A stretch of 64,000 nt of DNA from an uncultured Gammaproteobacteria bacterium. Its GTDB lineage: Bacteria; Pseudomonadota; Gammaproteobacteria; PS1; Pseudothioglobaceae. Shown one piece after another: positions 1 to 8,088 of this stretch (its first letter is position 1; every line of letters begins with the position of its first letter). Location of the stretch: assembly GCA_913020715.1 (NCBI GenBank), contig CAJVZH010000001.1, positions 62,001 through 126,000 on the forward strand, given 5' to 3'. The notes under the pieces were generated by a model. That model worked only from the letters and a program-made list of their open reading frames with translations. It did no database searches and was not told the DNA's origin. A program made the translations under genes and the position numbers.

Positions 1-885
1 AGAGAAAATGTTAAGCTTTCCTTCCCTGAAAACAAGTTTGACACCTTTTGTGCGCTCTTCAACAAAGATTGAAGCTTGTTGTAAACTGGATAAGAAGTCG
101 ACCCTGTTGATAATAACGGTATTGCTAAAGTCGGTTGGAATTACCTGCTTATAATTGGGGAAATTTCCATCAATTAAACGACTTATAATTTTTGTATTGG
201 TGTCTACCAGTGAAAAATAATTATCCGAAAGGTGGATTTCAGCGGTCTCTTGATTACTTTTATTAAGCAGTTTGGTTAATTCAATTACTGCTTTTCTAGG
301 GAGGATAACCGTTCTTTTTTCTTCGAGTTTGTTGCTTTGCTTAACTTCACCAATTGAAAGCCGGTGACCATCAGTTGCAACAACAGTTAAAGAATCTTTG
401 TTTAATTCAAAATAAAGGCCGTTTAAGTATGCACGAATATCTTGATTACCCATTGAAAAACTTGTGTTTTCAATCAAAGCTTTGAGGTCATCTTGCTTGA
501 CTTTAATGGTGCTTGTGTTTTGGGTTTTTGGCAGAGTAGGGAAATCTTGATGATCGAAGGTGTTTAACTCAAAGGTGTTGTTGTTAGCGTTGAGGTAAAT
601 CTTGGTTTCTTCAATTTTAAATTGAATCTTGGTTTTTTCTGGAAGTTTTCTTACAATATCAATTAAGTCTTTTGCGTAAATTGTAAAACCTACATCTGTA
701 TCGCTCTCTATTTTTCTTGAGGCGCTGATTTCTAACTCCATGTCAGTGGTGGTTAGTGTTAACAACCTATCTTTAAGTTGGATCAATACGTGGGACAAAA
801 TAGGCAGCGTTTGCTTTTTCTCAACAACGCCAATCACTGTTTGTAATGGATCTAGTAATTCTTCTACACTGAGTTCGGTGTTCAT
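1..885 (-). CDS. dnaN: DNA polymerase III beta sliding clamp, C-terminus cut by window edge
   Basis: The frame opens at ATG 885-883 and stays open to base 1, giving 295 residues; the family is about 366 long, so roughly the last 70 lie outside the window. The protein starts MNTELSVEELLDPLQTVIGV and contains ATDGHRLSIGEV, both typical of the clamp. The ring-shaped clamp tethers DNA polymerase III to template DNA. The gene lies downstream of dnaA on the same strand, the usual dnaA-dnaN order, with an unusual 201-base AT-rich spacer described separately. Identification rests on these motifs and the dnaA neighbour. Confidence 0.93.
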   Translation of the reverse strand, partial: MNTELSVEELLDPLQTVIGVVEKKQTLPILSHVLIQLKDRLLTLTTTDMELEISASRKIESDTDVGFTIYAKDLIDIVRKLPEKTKIQFKIEETKIYLNANNNTFELNTFDHQDFPTLPKTQNTSTIKVKQDDLKALIENTSFSMGNQDIRAYLNGLYFELNKDSLTVVATDGHRLSIGEVKQSNKLEEKRTVILPRKAVIELTKLLNKSNQETAEIHLSDNYFSLVDTNTKIISRLIDGNFPNYKQVIPTDFSNTVIINRVDFLSSLQQASIFVEERTKGVKLVFREGKLNIFS

Positions 886-1092
886 AAGCGGTCTAATTAA
901 AAAGTTATTATTATTATTAGGGGCCTTTTTTTCTGTTGATAAGTATTATTTTTATTTAAACAACAAACCCTTATCGTGTGTGTAACTTGTTGGTATTTTG
1001 CCCTGTAAATTTTTAACTTGTTGGTAAAGTCTGTTTATTATAAGTTGTTTTGTAAGTTATCAACAGAGCAGTTTGTTTTATCTTGTTTATAA
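886..1092. other. Candidate replication origin (oriC) between dnaA and dnaN
   Basis: The spacer is AT-rich and has an ATT/TTA trinucleotide run at 905-920. It holds 9-mers one mismatch from the DnaA box TTATNCACA: TTATCAACA at 1057-1065 (plus), the same 9-mer on the minus strand at 934-942, and TTATAAACA on the minus strand at 1084-1092, reaching into the dnaA stop. Clustered inverted DnaA boxes beside an AT-rich stretch are the standard layout of an origin. dnaN and dnaA run leftwards while yqhA, tpiA and secG run rightwards, which fits replication diverging near here. The boxes are imperfect, and an origin elsewhere remains possible. Confidence 0.45.
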
Positions 1093-2394
1093 GTTAGTAA
1101 GCTTCATTTTAAGGTTGTCAAAATCGTTTTTGATGTCGTCATTATCAGCCATCATTTTTTTTAATTTTTCGCAGGAGTACAGTACAGTGGAGTGGTCTCG
1201 GTTGCCGAAGTTATGGCCAATTTTTGCAAGTGACAGACTGGTTAGCTCGTGGCACATGCAGATAGCCATTTGTCTCGCTCTAACCAAGTGTTGTTTGCGT
1301 GAATTGGAGATTAAGTCCGACAGGGTAATACCGTAATATTTACTCACTGTTTTTTGTATTTCATTGATTTCAATGAGGCGCTTTTTTGGACTGATTAGGT
1401 CGCCCAAGGCGCTTTCTACAACCTCTTTGGAGATCATGGAGCGGTCAATTTTAGAAAAATCAACAAAGGCCTTGAGTTTTAACAGAGCACCCTCTAGGTC
1501 ACGAACGTTGGAGGTTACGTGGCCGGCGATAAACAGCGCCACATCTTCGCTAAGAGCTAGTGAAATTTGTGGATTTTGTGATTTTTTTAATAAAATGGCC
1601 GCGCGCATTTCTAGCTCGGGCGCCGCAAGCTGCAAATTTAGACCTTGAGAAAATCGAGTTTTAAGTCGGTTTTCAAGGTCTTTGATGCTTTTTGGGGGTT
1701 GGTCACAGGTGAAAATAATTTGCCTTTTGGTGCTAAAGAGAAAATTGAAAATATGAAAAAACTCTTCTTGAGATTTGTCTTTGCCAGCAATAAGGTGGAT
1801 GTCGTCAACCAGCAATAAGTCGGCAGACTGATAATACAACTTAACCTTTTCAATGGTGTTATGGCGTAGGCTGGTGGTGATATTCCTAACAAAATCCATG
1901 AGCGGTACGTAGATAATTTTGGCGCGTGGGTTTCTTTCAAGCGCCAAGTGGCCTGCAGCCTGCATTAGGTGTGTTTTTCCAAGCCCAGATTCGCCGTAAA
2001 TAATAAAGGGGTTGTAAGGTGAAGAGTTGATGTTTTCTGCAATTTGCCTGCAGGCGGCCGAAGCAACTTGGTTGGCGTTTCCCAGTACCAGGTTGTCAAA
2101 TGTGTACTCTGAGAAAAGGGGGGTTGTGTGTTGTTTGACTTGTTCAGCAGAGGTTTTGACGGCGTTTGAAAGTTGAATTTTTACATTCAACGAGCTGTCT
2201 TCCTCTTTAACCGTTTGCGCGATTTCCTTTTTTAAACGACTGTTGATTTGCTTGAGAACCGACGTATTGGGCGCAAGCAGCGTTAGCGTACTACCCTCTT
2301 CAATAGCACCAAGAGGTTGAATCCACAAGCTAAATACCTTGAGCGGCAGGGTCTTTTTAAGCGAGTTTAAGCAGCGAGCCCAAGTTTGAGACAT
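1087..2394 (-). CDS. dnaA: Chromosomal replication initiator DnaA
   Basis: DnaA binds origin boxes and opens DNA for replication start. The 435-residue protein begins MSQTWARCLNSLKK; a start 25 codons further upstream would add a non-homologous hydrophobic head, so ATG 2394 is chosen. Visible features are the Walker A motif GESGLGKT at 134-141, Walker B with aspartates at about 197-198, and the C-terminal DNA-binding signature ending NRDHSTVLYSC. The N-terminal 70 residues form the DnaB-interaction domain and residues 75-95 a short linker. It is transcribed towards dnaN. Its 5' end is only 64 bases from the divergent yqhA start. Confidence 0.97.
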   Translation of the reverse strand: MSQTWARCLNSLKKTLPLKVFSLWIQPLGAIEEGSTLTLLAPNTSVLKQINSRLKKEIAQTVKEEDSSLNVKIQLSNAVKTSAEQVKQHTTPLFSEYTFDNLVLGNANQVASAACRQIAENINSSPYNPFIIYGESGLGKTHLMQAAGHLALERNPRAKIIYVPLMDFVRNITTSLRHNTIEKVKLYYQSADLLLVDDIHLIAGKDKSQEEFFHIFNFLFSTKRQIIFTCDQPPKSIKDLENRLKTRFSQGLNLQLAAPELEMRAAILLKKSQNPQISLALSEDVALFIAGHVTSNVRDLEGALLKLKAFVDFSKIDRSMISKEVVESALGDLISPKKRLIEINEIQKTVSKYYGITLSDLISNSRKQHLVRARQMAICMCHELTSLSLAKIGHNFGNRDHSTVLYSCEKLKKMMADNDDIKNDFDNLKMKLTNL

Positions 2395-2458
2395 AAGGCG
2401 GTGAATCCAAAATGAAAATGATATACTAATGATACCTATTGTAATAAGGAGTTGATTG

Positions 2459-2977
2459 GTGCGTTTCATTGAAAAGTATTTTGAAGGTGTGTTGTGGCGG
2501 TCTCGCTATATGGTCTTGGGTGCCGTTGTGTCGTCTATGCTCCTGTCTGGCTTGTTGTTCTTAATTACTGTTGCCGATGTTGTTGGTTTGTTGGCGCATG
2601 CGCCGGACTATTTTGGTGTCTCTGGAGAGGCGCAAAAGGTTGCGCGCGCTGAGATTGTTGCCCACACTGTAGGCGCGATTGATGGTTTTCTGTTGGCCAC
2701 TATTTTGTTGATATTTGCCCTTGGACTATACGAGCTCTTTATTAGTGACATAGACGATGCGAAGAAAAGCGGCCAATCTTCCAAAGTACTAATAATCAAT
2801 AGTCTGGACGACCTTAAATCTAAATTAGCGAAAGTGATTTTGATGATTTTAGTGGTCACTTTCTTCGAGATTTCTTTGTCCATGAATTTTGACGGGCCAT
2901 TGGATTTGGTGTATTTTTCAGTGGGGATTTTATTGGTTTCTTTGGCGCTTTATTTTGGCTCCAAATCCTCCCACTAA
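2459..2977 (+). CDS. YqhA/UPF0114 family inner-membrane protein
   Basis: A 172-residue membrane protein of unknown function. Three to four hydrophobic segments are visible: about residues 18-45, 80-100, 125-145 and 150-168. The N-terminal FIEKYFEGVLWRSRYMVLGAV is typical of the UPF0114 (YqhA) family. The start is a GTG at 2459, seven bases behind AAGGAG (2446-2451); a TTG at 2456 is also possible but sits too close to that site. It is divergent from dnaA and 70 bases before tpiA. The family call is by sequence feel and size; no biochemical role is claimed. Confidence 0.75.
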   Translation: MRFIEKYFEGVLWRSRYMVLGAVVSSMLLSGLLFLITVADVVGLLAHAPDYFGVSGEAQKVARAEIVAHTVGAIDGFLLATILLIFALGLYELFISDIDDAKKSGQSSKVLIINSLDDLKSKLAKVILMILVVTFFEISLSMNFDGPLDLVYFSVGILLVSLALYFGSKSSH

Positions 2978-3047
2978 AACATCTCCAAAATTGCTTTTTC
3001 CACCATATTAGCGTAACATTGCGCTCTTTTATCTTCCACAAGAGGCT

Positions 3048-3794
3048 ATGCGAAAAACGATTGTAGCTGGCAACTGGAAAATGAACGCCAGCAAGGAAAC
3101 TGTTAATACTCTTATTATGGGTATTCTTGCGGGTATGGATGACGCTAAGTCAGAGGTGGTTGTTTGTGCGCCCTTCCCTTATCTTTCGCAAGTGGAGGCT
3201 TTAATTACACACAGTCAACTAAAGCTTGGCGCCCAATCTTTGAATGTCAATGCCGACGGAGCCTTCACCGGTGAAGTGAGTGCGGAGATGATCAAAGACT
3301 TTGGTGCACAATATGTGATTGTTGGCCATTCAGAGCGTAGAAGTCTTTATGGTGAAGACAGCAAACTTGTTGCTGAAAAAGTAAAAGCCGCGCTTGATAA
3401 CGACTTGACGCCGTTGTTTTGTGTTGGAGAAACATTAGAGCAAAGAGAGGCGGGCGCAACTGAGGATGTGGTTAGTGAGCAGGTTAACGCTGTTATTGAC
3501 TTGCTTGGCATCGACGCCTTTCTTGGAATTGTTGTTGCTTATGAGCCTGTTTGGGCGATTGGCACGGGTGTGACTGCAACACCAGAGCAAGCGCAAGCGG
3601 TACATGCTTTTATTCGTCAGCTATTGGCTGTACACGATGACGGTATTGCTGATATGACGGCAATTTTGTATGGCGGCAGCATGAATGCGGGCAACGCCAA
3701 TGAGTTGATTGCCTGTGAGGATATTGATGGCGGCCTTATTGGCGGCGCCTCTTTAAAAGCAGAAGATTTTTTACAAATATGTAGGGTAGGTTAA
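3048..3794 (+). CDS. tpiA: Triosephosphate isomerase
   Basis: Cytosolic glycolytic enzyme interconverting dihydroxyacetone phosphate and glyceraldehyde 3-phosphate. The 248-residue TIM barrel carries NWKMN with the catalytic lysine at position 11, VGHSERR with the catalytic histidine, AYEPVWAIGTG with the catalytic glutamate, and the phosphate-binding YGGSMNAGNA loop. GAGG lies just before the ATG. It is followed three bases later by secG and then tRNA-Leu, the same neighbourhood found around secG in many gammaproteobacteria. Nothing unusual is seen. Confidence 0.98.
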   Translation: MRKTIVAGNWKMNASKETVNTLIMGILAGMDDAKSEVVVCAPFPYLSQVEALITHSQLKLGAQSLNVNADGAFTGEVSAEMIKDFGAQYVIVGHSERRSLYGEDSKLVAEKVKAALDNDLTPLFCVGETLEQREAGATEDVVSEQVNAVIDLLGIDAFLGIVVAYEPVWAIGTGVTATPEQAQAVHAFIRQLLAVHDDGIADMTAILYGGSMNAGNANELIACEDIDGGLIGGASLKAEDFLQICRVG

Positions 3795-3797
3795 GTT

Positions 3798-4124
3798 ATG
3801 TCATTTCAAATTGTTTTAATTATTCATGTGATTTTGGCCTTGGGCCTTGTTAGTATTATTCTAATACAACACGGTAAAGGCGCAGATGCAGGAGCAGCTT
3901 TTGGTTCTGGCGCTGCGGGCGCAGTGTTTGGTGCAAGAGGTGCACACTCATTCTTATATAAGCTCACATCCGGTCTGGCAATTGGCTTTTTTATTACTAG
4001 TATTTTCCTTGCCTACTTGGCAACCAGCGAAACAGCGGTTTCGCCATCCAGTCAACAAAGCATCATGAGCGAAGCGACTACTATTGAGGCTGAGCTGCCA
4101 GTCAGTGACATTCCAAGCAACTAA
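3798..4124 (+). CDS. secG: Protein translocase subunit SecG
   Basis: Small membrane subunit of the SecYEG protein-export channel. At 108 residues it has the family layout: a first membrane helix at about 3-23, a glycine-rich loop (GKGADAGAAFGSGAAGAVFG), and a second helix at about 52-72, then an acidic/serine-rich tail. It starts three bases after the tpiA stop and is likely cotranscribed with it. The tRNA-Leu gene begins nine bases after its stop. Confidence 0.96.
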   Translation: MSFQIVLIIHVILALGLVSIILIQHGKGADAGAAFGSGAAGAVFGARGAHSFLYKLTSGLAIGFFITSIFLAYLATSETAVSPSSQQSIMSEATTIEAELPVSDIPSN

Positions 4125-4132
4125 TAATCCAA

Positions 4133-4217
4133 GCCCAAGTGGTGGAACTGGTAGACACGCAGCCTTGAGGGGGCTGTAGCGCGAGCTGTGAGAGTTCGAA
4201 TCTCTCCTTGGGCACCA
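4133..4217 (+). tRNA. tRNA-Leu (anticodon GAG)
   Basis: An 85-base tRNA with a perfect seven-pair acceptor stem (GCCCAAG with CTTGGGC), encoded CCA at 4215-4217, and a long variable arm as expected for leucine. The anticodon stem CAGCC/GGCTG closes a seven-base loop TTGAGGG with anticodon GAG, reading CUC and CUU. The T arm contains GTTCGAATC. The order secG then tRNA-Leu(GAG) matches the secG-leuU arrangement of Escherichia coli. The region behind this tRNA is a mosaic of accessory genes, and tRNA 3' ends are common integration sites. Confidence 0.97.
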
Positions 4218-4230
4218 TACTAAAATATTT

Positions 4231-4254
4231 AAGACGTCTCAGGACGTCTTTTTT
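4231..4254 (+). terminator. Rho-independent terminator after tRNA-Leu
   Basis: AAGACGTC (4231-4238) pairs with GACGTCTT (4243-4250) around a four-base loop and is followed by TTTT. It sits 13 bases after the tRNA and probably ends the tpiA-secG-tRNA transcript. Confidence 0.85.
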
Positions 4255-4310
4255 ATTGCCTGAAAACCCTTATATCATGGGGTTTGTAGTACTTTCACCT
4301 GTTTTAATAG

Positions 4311-4326
4311 TTGATATATATATCAA
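4311..4326. repeat. 16-bp perfect palindrome
   Basis: TTGATATATATATCAA reads the same on both strands. It lies in a gene-free stretch (4255-4393) between the tRNA terminator and the first gene remnant. It could be a protein-binding site or a chance alternation of TA; no neighbouring gene start explains it. Confidence 0.4.
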
Positions 4327-4393
4327 TAACTTATATGATTAGTGAAATTCCCACCTCCACCTCCACCACCAGTGGTTTTCCCTCTTCCTCTTC

Positions 4394-4502
4394 TCATTTA
4401 ATTGTCTCTTTTATCTGAGCTAAAATATCCACACCCTGTTGATTCCAGAAATGCAAAAAATCGATAAATATCCAATTTTCGGATAACTTGTCTCCTTCCC
4501 GT
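4394..4502 (-). pseudogene. C-terminal remnant of an NTF2/SnoaL-like gene (copy 1)
   Basis: Read on the minus strand, the repeat at 4401-4501 is an open frame encoding GDKLSENWIFIDFLHFWNQQ followed by GVDILAQIKETIK and a TGA at 4396-4394. The pattern of a charged turn followed by ENW and a hydrophobic helix resembles the C-terminus of NTF2/SnoaL-like proteins. Nothing upstream (above 4502) continues the frame; the kbl remnant begins there instead. It is therefore a 5'-truncated fragment. The matching copy at 8089-8241 extends about 12 residues further upstream in the frame. Confidence 0.6.
4401..4501. repeat. 101-bp direct repeat, left copy
   Basis: This copy aligns without gaps to 8108-8208 (offset 3707) with two mismatches, at 4415 and 4498. 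Similarity stops abruptly at both ends. The repeated DNA is coding on the minus strand (end of an NTF2-like gene), so it is a duplicated gene piece rather than a transposon end. The two copies flank kbl remnant, dimethylglycine dehydrogenase and thrC remnant. Confidence 0.95.
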
Positions 4503-4504
4503 CG

Positions 4505-4687
4505 ATAATGAGTCAGAAACTACTGGGGCGAGGGATTTTTGCAATTGGCTTTTTCTTTCCTGTGGTTGCACAAGGAAAGGCGCGAATTCGCACCCAAATC
4601 TCTGCCGCTCATAGCAAGGGTGATTTAGATAAAGCTATTGCCGTATTCAGCGAGGCTTATAAAGAGTTAAATTTTTTCAACACTTAA
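4505..4687 (+). pseudogene. kbl: C-terminal remnant of 2-amino-3-ketobutyrate CoA ligase (glycine C-acetyltransferase)
   Basis: The frame ending at TAA 4685-4687 encodes about 60 residues including GRGIFAIGFFFPVVAQGKAR and IRTQISAAHSKGDLDKAI. This matches the extreme C-terminus of Kbl, a PLP enzyme of about 400 residues that splits 2-amino-3-ketobutyrate from threonine breakdown into glycine and acetyl-CoA. The PLP lysine and most of the fold are absent, so it cannot be functional. Homology begins only a few bases after the direct repeat ends, which marks a recombination junction. The ATG at 4508 is probably an internal methionine. Confidence 0.75.
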
Positions 4688-4739
4688 AGACTAATTTTTT
4701 CACTTGAGTTTAGCTGTTTTTTAATTAACATTTAATTTT

Positions 4740-4745
4740 TATAAT
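4740..4745 (+). promoter_or_regulatory. -10 element for dimethylglycine dehydrogenase
   Basis: A perfect TATAAT ends 11 bases before the ATG at 4757, so the transcript would have a leader of only about five bases. No convincing -35 hexamer or Shine-Dalgarno sequence is seen. It lies after the kbl remnant, so the gene probably has its own promoter. Confidence 0.4.
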
Positions 4746-4756
4746 ATGGATTTACT

Positions 4757-7171
4757 ATGAAAGATCAAGCAAGGGTTGTTGTTATTGGTGGCGGTGTTGT
4801 CGGTTGTTCGATTTTGTTTCATTTGGCAAAAATGGGGTGGAAAGATGTTGTATTGCTGGAGCGGAATGAACTTACCTCCGGCTCTAGTTGGCATGCGGCG
4901 GGCCAAATTCATACCATCAGCTCAGATCCAAATATTTCTCGCTTACAGGATTACACTATTAGTCTTTATAAAGAGATTGAGGAAACCTCGGGCCACTCTG
5001 TTGGCATGCACAGTACAGGTGGTTATTACTTGGCGTCAACACCCGCTTGGCACGATTATTTAAAACGCGAGCGATCAAAAGCTCGTTCAATGGGTTTAGA
5101 GCAAGAGTTTGTTGACCTTGATGAGGTGGTTGAAAAGCACCCTCTGATCAACCCGGAGCACTATGTTGCGGCCCTATGGGATCCGTTAGATGGTGATATT
5201 GATCCGTCGGGAGTAACTTATGCTTATGCAAAATCTGCTCGCGTACATGGAGCGGAGTTCTACACTCACACGCCAGTGCTGGAAACCAATCAGCGTGCCG
5301 ATGGTTCGTGGGACGTCGTTACCGAAAAAGGAAATATTCACGCAGAATATATTGTTAATGCCGGCGGCCTCTGGGCGCGAGAATTGGGACGGATGTCGGG
5401 CGTGCACATGCCAGTTGTGCCGATGGAGCATCATTATCTGATTACCGATGAGATTGACTTAATTGCCAATTTGCCAAAGGGGCAGCGCTTGCCTGCGTGT
5501 ATCGATTACGAGGCCAATATCTACTTCCGTCAGGAGCGATCTGGCCTACTTTTGGGTACCTACGAGCCACATTCGACACCTTGGTCGCTTGATGGCACAC
5601 CTAATAATTTTGGCCATGATTTATTGGATCCTGATCTCGATCGCATTGCTGATCGACTTGAGTTGGCATTTGAGCGCATTCCAGCAGTGGGCACAGCTGG
5701 AATTAAGAATATGATCAATGGACCGTTTACATTCTCTCCTGATGGCAACCCAATGATTGGACCGGTGCCCGGAAAGAAAAACTACTGGGCAGCTGTTGGC
5801 GTTATGGCAGGCTTTTGCCAGGCAGGTGGCGTTGGTCGCACCATTGCCGAATGGATGATCGAAGGCGAGCCTTCTATCGATGTTTGGGCAATGGATATTG
5901 CACGATTTGGTGAATTTGCAACACCGCACTGGGGGGTTGTGAAATCCAGTGAAAACTATGAGCGTCGCTTTGTGATGACATTCCCGAATGAAACTCTTCC
6001 AAAGGGCCGCAAGCAAAAAACCACCGCTATCTATGACCGTTTAACGCAGAAAGGCGCGATGTGGCAACAGTCATTCGGCCTGGAGAATGCAATGTGGTTT
6101 GCAGATTCACAAGAGGATGCTCACGAGGAGCCAACCTTTCATCGTTCAAGAGCGCATGACTATGTTGGCGCGGAAGTGATGGCCGTGCGTGAAAAAGTTG
6201 GCGCCACTGAAATTGCCAGCTTTGCCAATCACCGTTTCACAGGAGAAGGAGCGCGAGCATTTTTAGAGCACGTGCTTGCGGGTGTTATTCCTAAGCCGGG
6301 ACGTGTTGTATTAAACCCTATGTTGCGCGATAGCGGCAAGCTTTATGGCGACTTCACAGTGGCTTGTATCGACGAAGAGACGTTTTATTTGCTGGGCTCT
6401 AGTGTAGCGCAAGAGATGCACCGTCGTTGGTTTGATGAGAAGCTTGTTGGCTTTGATGATGTCAGTTATAAAAACATGACGGATGACTTCCATGGCATCG
6501 CAATTGCCGGACCCAATTCTCGAGAGTTGTTGTCTCGCTTGACGAGAGAAGATGTCAGTGCTGAAGCGTTCAAGTTCCGCGATGTGAGAGATACCTTTAT
6601 CGCAGGTGTTCCAGCGATTTGTACACGACTATCGTTCACGGGTGAGCTGGGATACGAGATTTATGTAGCGCCGCAATTCCAGCTAAGGTTGCTCGAGGCT
6701 ATTGAAGAGGCTGGTGAAGATTTAGGTCTTAAGCTTTTTGGTGGACGCGCCTTACTGTCAATGCGTCTTGAAAAAAATTGGGGCGTCTGGACTACAGACT
6801 TCCGTCCTGACTTTACACTCGGTGAGTCAGGTCTAGATTTCTTTGTTAAATGGGACAAGGACTTTATTGGTAAAGCGGCAGCTGTCAAAGAAAGAGGGGC
6901 AGGTGTTAGCAAGAAACTAACTGTGCTGAGCATTGAGACTGAGATAGATGTTAGTGGCGATGAAGCGGTGATGCATAATGGTGAATGCGTCAGTTATATT
7001 ACTTCAGGCGCATATGGACACTACGTGAAACAATCGCTGGCTATGACTTACCTTCCTGTTGAATTGTTGGAGACTAATCCTAAACTTGAGGTGGAGATTT
7101 TAGGTGAGTTCTATAAGGCGAGCATTGTTCCTGAACCGCTTTACGACCCAAGCGGATCAAAAATGAGATAA
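4757..7171 (+). CDS. Dimethylglycine/sarcosine dehydrogenase family (FAD oxidase plus GcvT domains)
   Basis: An 804-residue two-part enzyme that oxidatively removes N-methyl groups and passes the C1 unit to tetrahydrofolate. Residues about 6-370 are the FAD-binding half, with GGGVVG at 11-16, the FAD-ribose glutamate at 35 and SSWHAAGQ, whose His46 aligns with the histidine carrying covalent FAD in dimethylglycine dehydrogenases. A short FAO_M-type linker follows, then a GcvT folate-binding domain at about 430-700 and a C-terminal barrel. With the MttB-like gene nearby, a path glycine betaine to dimethylglycine to sarcosine is plausible. Sarcosine cannot be excluded as the substrate. The stop at 7171 abuts a truncated thrC. 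Confidence 0.88.
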   Translation: MKDQARVVVIGGGVVGCSILFHLAKMGWKDVVLLERNELTSGSSWHAAGQIHTISSDPNISRLQDYTISLYKEIEETSGHSVGMHSTGGYYLASTPAWHDYLKRERSKARSMGLEQEFVDLDEVVEKHPLINPEHYVAALWDPLDGDIDPSGVTYAYAKSARVHGAEFYTHTPVLETNQRADGSWDVVTEKGNIHAEYIVNAGGLWARELGRMSGVHMPVVPMEHHYLITDEIDLIANLPKGQRLPACIDYEANIYFRQERSGLLLGTYEPHSTPWSLDGTPNNFGHDLLDPDLDRIADRLELAFERIPAVGTAGIKNMINGPFTFSPDGNPMIGPVPGKKNYWAAVGVMAGFCQAGGVGRTIAEWMIEGEPSIDVWAMDIARFGEFATPHWGVVKSSENYERRFVMTFPNETLPKGRKQKTTAIYDRLTQKGAMWQQSFGLENAMWFADSQEDAHEEPTFHRSRAHDYVGAEVMAVREKVGATEIASFANHRFTGEGARAFLEHVLAGVIPKPGRVVLNPMLRDSGKLYGDFTVACIDEETFYLLGSSVAQEMHRRWFDEKLVGFDDVSYKNMTDDFHGIAIAGPNSRELLSRLTREDVSAEAFKFRDVRDTFIAGVPAICTRLSFTGELGYEIYVAPQFQLRLLEAIEEAGEDLGLKLFGGRALLSMRLEKNWGVWTTDFRPDFTLGESGLDFFVKWDKDFIGKAAAVKERGAGVSKKLTVLSIETEIDVSGDEAVMHNGECVSYITSGAYGHYVKQSLAMTYLPVELLETNPKLEVEILGEFYKASIVPEPLYDPSGSKMR

Positions 7172-7173
7172 GA

Positions 7174-8019
7174 CATGCAGGCGCCAAAGCCATTATTTGC
7201 GCCTCAACAGGAAACACTTCTGCCGCTGCAGCAGCTTATGCTGCTCGCGCTGGGATAAAAGCCTTTGTGATTATCCCTGAAGGAAAAATTGCGCTTGGGA
7301 AATTAGCACAAGCAATGATTCACGGCTCAACAATTATCCAAATCAAGGGAAATTTTGACGACGGTATGGAAATTGTTAAAGAAATTGCCGATCACGCTCC
7401 GGTTGCCATTGTCAATTCAATTAACCCATACCGCTTACAAGGTCAAAAAACAGCTGCCTTTGAAATTATCGACGAGCTTGGTGATGCGCCAGACTACCAT
7501 TGTCTACCAGTGGGTAACGCTGGCAATATTACTGCACACTGGATGGGTTATACCGAATACAATGATGCAGGCAATGCAAGCAAAACACCTGTAATGGTGG
7601 GCTATCAAGCAGAAGGTGCGGCGCCATTCATTAAGGGATCAAGAGTTGAAAATCCTGAAACCGTTGCGACTGCAATTAGAATTGGTAACCCACAAAGTTG
7701 GGATCAAGCAGTTAAACTCAGCAAAGAATCTAATGGCTGGTTTACCGCCCATTCAGATGAAATCATCTTAGCTGCACAAAAAATGCTGACAGAAAAAGAG
7801 GGGATCTTCTGCGAGCCCGCTTCTGCAATCTCGGTTGCAGGCGCCATGATTGATATCCAATCTGGCAAAATTTCTGAGGGCTCAACCGTGGTTTGCACTC
7901 TAACGGGTCATGGATTAAAAGACCCCGACACCGCAATTTCTCAGTGCGACCAAGGTGCAATGATCAATGTTAACCCAACCTTGGAAGAGGTTAAGAAAGC
8001 CATCCTGGATAATATGTAA
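7174..8019 (+). pseudogene. thrC: Threonine synthase remnant lacking the N-terminal third
   Basis: The plus frame from about 7174 encodes AKAIICASTGNTSAAAAYAA and continues to the natural end LEEVKKAILDNM. This is a good match to threonine synthase (about 350 residues) from residue about 85 onward. The missing part includes the SFKDRG motif with the PLP-binding lysine, so the product cannot make threonine from phosphohomoserine. Homology starts within a few bases of the dimethylglycine dehydrogenase stop, with no start codon or ribosome site; a GTG at 7267 lies inside the homologous region and is not a real start. The frame is otherwise intact, so the truncation looks recent. Confidence 0.85.
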
Positions 8020-8088
8020 CTCTTGTGCGCTCGAAGCAAACAAACTGCCAAATATAAGCAACCATTGAATGAGTAAGTCTAACAACCA

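Noticed and set aside
740-985. 81-codon plus-strand frame overlapping the start of dnaN
   Set aside because: It is a shadow of dnaN and the spacer; no ribosome site or family similarity.
4425-4435. TATCCACAC inside the repeat as a DnaA box
   Set aside because: It lies in a coding remnant, occurs singly in each copy, and has no AT-rich unwinding element beside it.
4401-4501. 101-bp repeat as a MITE or insertion-sequence end
   Set aside because: No terminal inverted repeats or target-site duplication, and the sequence is an open coding frame on the minus strand in both copies.
7267-8019. Complete small PLP enzyme starting at GTG 7267
   Set aside because: Clear threonine synthase homology continues about 30 codons upstream of the GTG, and no ribosome site precedes it; it is a truncated thrC.
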